NCBI GenBank assembly: GCA_003520965.1
Contig: DOTU01000150.1
Span: 1 to 5,775, forward strand
Source of the DNA: Candidatus Zixiibacteriota bacterium
GTDB taxonomy: Bacteria; Zixibacteria; MSB-5A5; UBA10806
Direction: 5' to 3'
DNA: 5,775 bases
Part shown: positions 1 to 3,519 of the stretch, in pieces
How positions within the stretch are numbered: position 1 is the first letter of the stretch
Layout: every line of letters starts with the position of its first letter
Translations under genes and position numbers: made by a program
The notes under the pieces: generated by a model
Database searches by the model: none
The model's input: only the letters and a program-made list of their open reading frames with translations
What the model was told of the DNA's origin: nothing

Positions 1-435
1 ATGGCCTGCAATATCCGTTTGGCCGGCGAGACCGCCAAACTTGGTCAGCCAGAGGTCAGCCTGGGTATCATTCCCGGATATGGTGGAACGCAACGTCTGC
101 CGCGTTTGGTGGGACGAGGCAAGGCGATGGAGATGATTCTAACCGGCGATATGATTAGCGCCGCGGATGCTAAGGCGATTGGATTGGTAGATCAGGTTTA
201 TCCTGCTGCCGAGCTAATGGCCAAAGCCAGAGAAATGGCGCTAAAGATCGCTTCGAAAGGACCGTTCGCAATTCGGGCTGCCAAAGATGCCATAAATCAT
301 GGTCTTGAAGTCGATCTCATTACGGGCTGCAAGCATGAGGGGTGGCTATTCGCTGGCATCTGCGCCACCGAGGACAAAGTCGAGGGGACTAAAGCATTCC
401 TCGAAAAAAGGAAGGCGGAGTTCAAGGGGAAGTAG
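1..435 (+). CDS. Enoyl-CoA hydratase/isomerase (crotonase family), C-terminal part, 5' end outside window
   Basis: This is the last 144 residues of a crotonase-fold enzyme. Family members add water to trans-2-enoyl-CoA (beta-oxidation or the crotonyl-CoA step of butyrate metabolism) in the cytoplasm. The segment LGQPEVSLGIIPGYGGTQRL at residues 14-33 is the classic crotonase active-site stretch. From my recollection of rat mitochondrial enoyl-CoA hydratase, window residue 1 aligns with its Met147, and Glu18 with catalytic Glu164. The other catalytic glutamate (Glu144) would lie three codons upstream of the window. The remaining length (144 residues) equals that of the rat enzyme from the same point, and the C-terminal FLEKRKAEFKGK is also family-typical, so the 3' end is intact. 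The ATG at base 1 is an internal methionine, not the start. Having the Glu164 equivalent favours a true hydratase over an isomerase-only paralogue. Chain-length specificity cannot be read here. Confidence 0.93.
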   Translation: MACNIRLAGETAKLGQPEVSLGIIPGYGGTQRLPRLVGRGKAMEMILTGDMISAADAKAIGLVDQVYPAAELMAKAREMALKIASKGPFAIRAAKDAINHGLEVDLITGCKHEGWLFAGICATEDKVEGTKAFLEKRKAEFKGK

Positions 436-445
436 TATTGCTGTG

Positions 446-485
446 AGTGTCAGGATTGAATCGAATTCGATGAAATCCTGACGCT
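446..485 (+). other. Long imperfect hairpin between crotonase and the small gene
   Basis: An inverted repeat fills most of the 69-bp gap. The outer arm TCAGGATT (450-457) pairs with AATCCTGA (474-481). Next comes a symmetrical internal GA/GA mismatch (458-459 and 472-473), then ATCG/CGAT (460-463 and 468-471) closing an AATT tetraloop (464-467). The stem extends outward by four pairs, one of them G-U (446-449 with 482-485). The core 460-471 is also a perfect 12-bp DNA palindrome. No T-run follows on either strand, so it is not a standard intrinsic terminator. It ends six bases before the ribosome-binding site of the next gene, so an mRNA processing/stability element or a protein-binding dyad is plausible. 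The role is inference; the structure is directly visible. Confidence 0.7.
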
Positions 486-491
486 TCCATA

Positions 492-497
492 AAGGAG
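492..497 (+). promoter_or_regulatory. Shine-Dalgarno site for the 77-residue protein
   Basis: AAGGAG lies seven bases upstream of the ATG at 505, an ideal spacing. It supports translation of this small frame, and shows that this genome uses Shine-Dalgarno initiation for some genes, in contrast to the two downstream plus-strand genes. Confidence 0.85.
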
Positions 498-504
498 AAA
501 CATC

Positions 505-738
505 ATGCAAGAATTTTCCGGACAAGATCGCGCGATCAACCCGTTCGCCTTAGGCGCAGCCTATCTGGAATATTGCGTTAAACAGGGCTGGCTGGCCAAA
601 ACGGGCGAAGGTGGGACCGCGCAATATGAACTCACTGAATTAGGCGAGAAAAAACTGGCAAATGTCCCTTTCAATTTTGATCTCTCAAAGCTTACCAAAA
701 CCGCCGACAAGAAAAAGCGCCATCATCGAACCAGATAA
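505..738 (+). CDS. Small basic protein of unknown function, possible winged-helix-like fold
   Basis: I do not recognise this 77-residue protein. It starts at an ATG with a strong Shine-Dalgarno site and ends in TAA. Residues 15-60 (ALGAAYLEYCVKQGWL, then a glycine-rich turn and QYELTELGEKKLA) resemble the recognition-helix and wing pattern of small winged-helix proteins: a helix ending in GWL, a GEGG turn, a beta strand YELT and a helix LGEKKLA. This is a pattern impression, not a family assignment. The last 12 residues are strongly basic (KKKRHHRTR), which would suit nucleic-acid contact. There is no signal peptide or membrane segment, so it is probably cytoplasmic. It lies 69 bp after the crotonase on the same strand, separated by a hairpin, and could share its transcript. 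The reading frame and ribosome site are convincing; the function is not known. Confidence 0.75.
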   Translation: MQEFSGQDRAINPFALGAAYLEYCVKQGWLAKTGEGGTAQYELTELGEKKLANVPFNFDLSKLTKTADKKKRHHRTR

Positions 739-749
739 GATTGGTGTTT

Positions 750-792
750 CGGGAACTGCGATTCCCGGCGGCGCTGCAAGTGCCGCCTATTA
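750..792 (-). repeat. Palindromic two-hairpin repeat unit, copy 1 (minus orientation)
   Basis: Two adjacent GC-rich hairpins: CGGGAA/TTCCCG (750-755 with 762-767, loop CTGCGA) and GGCGGC/GCCGCC (767-772 with 782-787), the latter extended by three inner pairs around a GCA loop. The two stems share base 767, so they cannot both be at full length. The unit ends with CCTATTA (786-792). Read on the minus strand it matches copy 2: a hairpin with an ACTTGCAGC-type core, a GGAATC linker, then a GGGA...TCCC hairpin. Its orientation is therefore opposite to copy 2. It resembles REP/BIME-type or MITE-like palindromic repeats. No transposase is present. Confidence 0.65.
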
Positions 793-820
793 AATGTAGG
801 TATTTATAAATTCCATTTCC

Positions 821-880
821 TAATAGCCGGGGGCTTGCAGCCCCCGGAATCAGATGCGGGACTACGAGTCCCGCCTATTT
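821..880 (+). repeat. Palindromic two-hairpin repeat unit, copy 2 (plus orientation)
   Basis: Contains CCGGGGGC/GCCCCCGG (827-834 with 840-847, loop TTGCA) and, after a GGAATCAGAT-type linker, GCGGGACT/AGTCCCGC (856-863 with 867-874, loop ACG). The unit is bounded by AATAGCCGGG (822-831) and CCCGCCTATT (870-879), terminal inverted repeats that match at 9 of 10 positions. TAATAG at 821-826 is also the inverse of CTATTA at 787-792 ending copy 1, so the two units face each other across a 28-bp AT-rich spacer (793-820). The compact, multi-palindrome structure suggests a non-autonomous mobile repeat dispersed in the genome. Dispersal cannot be checked in this window. Confidence 0.75.
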
Positions 881-945
881 TAAAATTGGGGAAGTTTAGA
901 AGAATAGCCTTTAACACTTTTTTCTATAACCAAGCCCTCTTTATT

Positions 946-962
946 TGATATAATACGTTAGT
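946..962 (+). promoter_or_regulatory. Extended -10 promoter of the SDR gene, predicted leaderless
   Basis: TGATATAAT (946-954) is a perfect extended -10 element: TG, one base, then consensus TATAAT at 949-954. Only eight bases separate it from the ATG at 963. Transcription normally begins about 6-8 bases beyond the -10, so the start is expected at about 960-963, giving an untranslated leader of zero to three bases. No convincing -35 box is present at 16-18 bp spacing, which the TG extension could compensate for. There is no Shine-Dalgarno sequence before the ATG. Confidence 0.72.
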
Positions 963-1964
963 ATGAAAGTAGCGGTAACAGGCGCAGGCGGTTTTTTAGG
1001 CAAGGCGCTCGTTGGCGGGCTGGCTCATTCTGGACATCAGCCGTTGGCGATAACCAAAACCGACGAAACGGTTGCTCAATTCAAGAATAATGGAATTAAT
1101 GCTGTTCGTCGCGATCTCGCTATGGGCGAAAACTGCGCCGATATCTTTCAGGATTGCGACGCGCTTGTGCACTGCGCAGCCCTTACTCGAGATTTCGGCC
1201 GCTGGGATGATTTCCGCAAAATCAATATCGATGTTACCCGCGATATCATGCTTTCCGCGCATCAGGCCGGAATAGGCCGGATTATTCATATCTCCACTAC
1301 CGCCGTATATGGCAATGAGCGCAACCATTACGGCGCCGACGAGGATGAAATCTACGGCCAGCGCGTGGTCGATCCCTACTCCCGTTCCAAGATATTCGCG
1401 GATCAGTATGTGCTCGATATGATTAAAGATCGAAACCTGCCCGCGGTTGTGCTTCGCTTCGGTAATATCTGGGGTCCCGGCGATCAGAATATTCTGCTGT
1501 TTATAGCCGATGGGCTTAAAACGCGGCGACTGATGATCGAAGGCGGTGGTGATAACGTATTATCGCTGACATTTATCGAAAATGCTGTGGCGGCTATTAT
1601 TCTGGCGTTGGAAGATCCAGGCGCAAAAGGCAAAATTTACAATATTACCGACGGTACGAAGGTCACATCGAAGAAATTTATCGATGATATAATCGCGATT
1701 TTAGGGATAAAATATAAGCTTCGGAATATCCCCTATCCGCTTCTATACTCAATGGCTTACTTTTTCGAGCAATATTACCTGTTTACGCGCCAGACCTCAA
1801 AGCCGCCACTAACTCGTTTCGCGGCGCGTATCTTAAAATACCATGCCATGTTCGATATCTCTCGCGCCATCACGGAGTTGGGTTATCATCCCAAAGTATC
1901 ATACAAAGAAGCCCTGGCAATCTCGACCCCGTATATCCGTTCGTTATACTTTGGACCGAAGTAA
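963..1964 (+). CDS. NAD(P)-dependent epimerase/dehydrogenase, extended SDR of the 3-beta-HSD type
   Basis: A full-length 333-residue extended short-chain dehydrogenase/reductase, a cytoplasmic NAD(P)-dependent oxidoreductase. The N-terminal Rossmann motif TGAGGFLG is at residues 6-13. DALVHCAA (66-73) is the usual strand-4 motif. The catalytic set is Thr112 (within ISTTAVYG), Tyr139 and Lys143 (YSRSK, the YxxxK motif). VLRFGNIWGPGD lies after the active site, as in 3-beta-hydroxysteroid dehydrogenase/sterol-4-alpha-carboxylate dehydrogenase relatives. The C-terminal PPLTRF and FDISRAITELGYHPKVSYKEAL further suggest the 3-beta-HSD/OleD-like branch rather than a nucleotide-sugar epimerase. The substrate could be a sterol-like, beta-keto or sugar compound; no OleABC-type partners are visible. 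The Rossmann motif begins at residue 6, which fixes the ATG as start. A hairpin directly follows the stop. Confidence 0.9.
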   Translation: MKVAVTGAGGFLGKALVGGLAHSGHQPLAITKTDETVAQFKNNGINAVRRDLAMGENCADIFQDCDALVHCAALTRDFGRWDDFRKINIDVTRDIMLSAHQAGIGRIIHISTTAVYGNERNHYGADEDEIYGQRVVDPYSRSKIFADQYVLDMIKDRNLPAVVLRFGNIWGPGDQNILLFIADGLKTRRLMIEGGGDNVLSLTFIENAVAAIILALEDPGAKGKIYNITDGTKVTSKKFIDDIIAILGIKYKLRNIPYPLLYSMAYFFEQYYLFTRQTSKPPLTRFAARILKYHAMFDISRAITELGYHPKVSYKEALAISTPYIRSLYFGPK

Positions 1965-1966
1965 TA

Positions 1967-1985
1967 AACTGTTAACCTAACAGTT
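1967..1985 (+). terminator. Hairpin after the SDR stop, possible weak terminator
   Basis: AACTGTTA (1967-1974) and TAACAGTT (1978-1985) form a perfect 8-bp stem with an ACC loop, starting two bases after the TAA. The stem is AT-rich and is followed by a broken T-rich run (TTATTGTTT) rather than a clean one, so termination would be weak. It ends nine bases before the -35 box of the next gene and separates the two transcription units. Confidence 0.45.
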
Positions 1986-1994
1986 CGTTATTGT

Positions 1995-2030
1995 TTGCCA
2001 CTCTCCTTATCCTTTGTTATATTTGGACTT
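1995..2030 (+). promoter_or_regulatory. Sigma70-type promoter of the radical SAM gene, predicted leaderless
   Basis: TTGCCA (1995-2000, five of six bases of TTGACA) and TATATT (2018-2023, five of six of TATAAT) are exactly 17 bp apart. A TG sits at 2015-2016 in the extended -10 position. Only seven bases lie between the -10 box and the ATG at 2031, so transcription should start at or next to the A of that ATG. No Shine-Dalgarno sequence is present. The TTG of the -35 box is itself an in-frame possible start codon, but using it would require coding through the promoter. Confidence 0.75.
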
Positions 2031-2954
2031 ATGGCGGATTTTTCGAAAGAAGCTAAGATTGCGCGGTTAGAGCGTCGAGTGCCCGAAGCCCTGGCCATGC
2101 TTGATGATTGCATCATCTGCCCGCGCGAGTGCCATGTCAACCGTACTACCGGAAGCACTAAGGGCATATGCGGTGTCGATAGCCGGCTTAAGATTTCGTC
2201 GGCAAATCTCCATTACGGCGAGGAGCCTCCCATTTCGGGCTCTCGCGGTTCAGGGACGATTTTTCTCTCCGGCTGCAATCTAAAATGCGTCTACTGCCAA
2301 AATTATCCCATCAGCCAATTACGTAACGGGGAAATTGTTACATTCGACGAGCTTTCCCAAATGATGCTCGATCTCGAACGCCGCGGCGTCCACAATATCA
2401 ACCTTGTAACGCCTACCCATTATGTGCCCCAGCTTATGGCCGCCATGTTGATAACGTATAAAAGCGGCCTCAGCATTCCGATTGTTTATAATACGTCCGG
2501 TTATGATAGCGTGGATATACTTCGGCTTCTTGATGGAATAGTCGAAATCTATATGCCCGATATGCGCTATGCCAAACCAGAGATGGCCCGTTGTTACTCT
2601 GCCGCTAAAGATTACCCCGAGATGAACCGCGCCGCAATAAAAGAGATGTATCACCAGGTGGGTGATTTACAGATTGACGATGACGGTATCGCCATCCAGG
2701 GTCTTCTTGTGCGGCACCTGGTCTTGCCCGAAAATATAGCTGGTTCGGAGGAGATATTCCGTTTCATCGCCGAGGAGATTTCGGTCGAGACACACGTCTC
2801 GCTCATGAGTCAGTATTTCCCCGCCCACAAGGCGATATCAATGGATAAGGTTAATCGTCGAATATTGAAGCAGGAATATCAAGAGGCGCTTGAGGCGTTT
2901 GAACGAGCCGGGCTGGGCAACGGGTTTATTCAGCCGTATGGTGGTAAGGATTAA
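2031..2954 (+). CDS. PflX-like radical SAM protein (COG1313 type)
   Basis: A 307-residue cytoplasmic iron-sulfur protein of the radical SAM superfamily, related to the PflX group often labelled as putative pyruvate formate-lyase activating enzyme; its true substrate is not established. The SAM cluster motif CxxxCxxC is at Cys82, Cys86 and Cys89 (GCNLKCVYCQNYPIS). The N-terminal four-cysteine set Cys27, Cys30, Cys34 and Cys47 (CIICPRECHVNR...GICGVD) is characteristic of this group and may bind a second metal or cluster. VRHLVLPEN and LMSQYFPAHKA in the C-terminal third are also group-typical. The frame stays open back to a TTG at 1995, adding 12 hydrophobic residues, but that stretch is better read as promoter, and the ATG at 2031 gives a normal N-terminus. 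No glycyl radical enzyme is nearby. The stop overlaps the stop of the convergent Nudix gene. Confidence 0.9.
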   Translation: MADFSKEAKIARLERRVPEALAMLDDCIICPRECHVNRTTGSTKGICGVDSRLKISSANLHYGEEPPISGSRGSGTIFLSGCNLKCVYCQNYPISQLRNGEIVTFDELSQMMLDLERRGVHNINLVTPTHYVPQLMAAMLITYKSGLSIPIVYNTSGYDSVDILRLLDGIVEIYMPDMRYAKPEMARCYSAAKDYPEMNRAAIKEMYHQVGDLQIDDDGIAIQGLLVRHLVLPENIAGSEEIFRFIAEEISVETHVSLMSQYFPAHKAISMDKVNRRILKQEYQEALEAFERAGLGNGFIQPYGGKD

Positions 2955-3442
2955 AACTCAACCTTCAGTTGCGGGGGCGGCTCTTTTCGGATAAATTCGC
3001 GATCAATAATATCAAGCGATGCTCTCTGCTGAGTAAATACTAACAGCTCTTTAGCCTCCGCAAGCGAAACCCATTTATACTCGCTATGTTCATTCGAAAG
3101 CACTACTTCGGCGGTTGGAGCAAATTCGGCCACAAAGACCGGGATAATATGAATATTCCCGTGATTGATATCATAAAATGATTCCACAATATCAACCGAA
3201 TAAAGAGATTGGGGGATGACACCGGTTTCTTCTTTGATTTCACGAAGGATCGCTGTAGTTCCTTTTTCTCCGCTCTCGACCTTTCCCCCTACCTGCTGCC
3301 AGAGCCCAAACATATATTGACTTTGACGCTTAAGCACCAGAAACTGAGGCCCGTCAGCGCCTCTTCTGAATATATAAGCGCAAACCGCGGATGTTCTTAC
3401 TGGGATTGAGCCGGGCGGGGGGTTGTTTTTATCTTTGGGCAT
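2951..3442 (-). CDS. Nudix hydrolase, NudB-like (dATP / dihydroneopterin triphosphate pyrophosphatase type)
   Basis: A 163-residue Nudix-fold pyrophosphohydrolase, cytoplasmic and metal-dependent. The complete Nudix box GX5EX7REUXEEXGU is at residues 53-75, with Gly53, Glu59, Arg67, Glu68, Glu71, Glu72 and Gly74 all present, so it should be catalytically competent. FLVLKRQ.....FGLWQQVGGKVESGE before the box, and HSEYKWVSLAEA plus RASLDIIDREF after it, follow the order I recall for E. coli NudB, which acts on dihydroneopterin triphosphate in folate synthesis and on dATP. That specificity is a suggestion only. The ATG at 3442 is preferred; a TTG two codons upstream (3448) lies only four bases from the GAGG of the ribosome site. 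The proline-rich N-terminus (residues 8-14) looks disordered. The gene follows the secreted-protein gene on the same strand by 77 bp, and its stop overlaps the radical SAM stop by 4 bp. Confidence 0.9.
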   Translation of the reverse strand: MPKDKNNPPPGSIPVRTSAVCAYIFRRGADGPQFLVLKRQSQYMFGLWQQVGGKVESGEKGTTAILREIKEETGVIPQSLYSVDIVESFYDINHGNIHIIPVFVAEFAPTAEVVLSNEHSEYKWVSLAEAKELLVFTQQRASLDIIDREFIRKEPPPQLKVEF

Positions 3443-3451
3443 AGTCAAAAA

Positions 3452-3457
3452 TCCTCT
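3452..3457 (-). promoter_or_regulatory. Shine-Dalgarno site for the Nudix gene
   Basis: On the minus strand AGAGGA lies nine bases before the ATG at 3442 and only three before the alternative TTG at 3448. The spacing is slightly long for the ATG but too short for the TTG, supporting the ATG. Confidence 0.6.
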
Positions 3458-3519
3458 TAATATTTATCAACAACTTGAATAAAATAACCTTAAGGATTTT
3501 TAACCCTCACCGCAAGCCC

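Noticed and set aside
750..880. CRISPR array or intrinsic terminators for the hairpin cluster.
   Set aside because: There is no regular repeat-spacer pattern; the units are inverted, not direct. None of the stems is followed by a clean T-run, although they might still reduce read-through from 505-738.
996..1328. Minus-strand open frame of 110 codons opposite the start of the SDR gene.
   Set aside because: It is the antisense shadow of the Rossmann domain coding region, with no ribosome site and no recognisable protein features.
1486..1497. Perfect 12-bp palindrome CAGAATATTCTG inside the SDR gene.
   Set aside because: It lies in well-conserved coding sequence (the residues after WGPGD) and has no partner site or flanking structure; chance is a sufficient explanation.
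3481..3500. Imperfect palindrome centred on CCTTAAGG between the secreted-protein and Nudix genes, with flanking A and T runs, considered as a minus-strand terminator.
   Set aside because: The centre has no loop, so a real hairpin would lose its strongest pairs; the outer arms are A/T only with a two-base bulge. Too weak to call.
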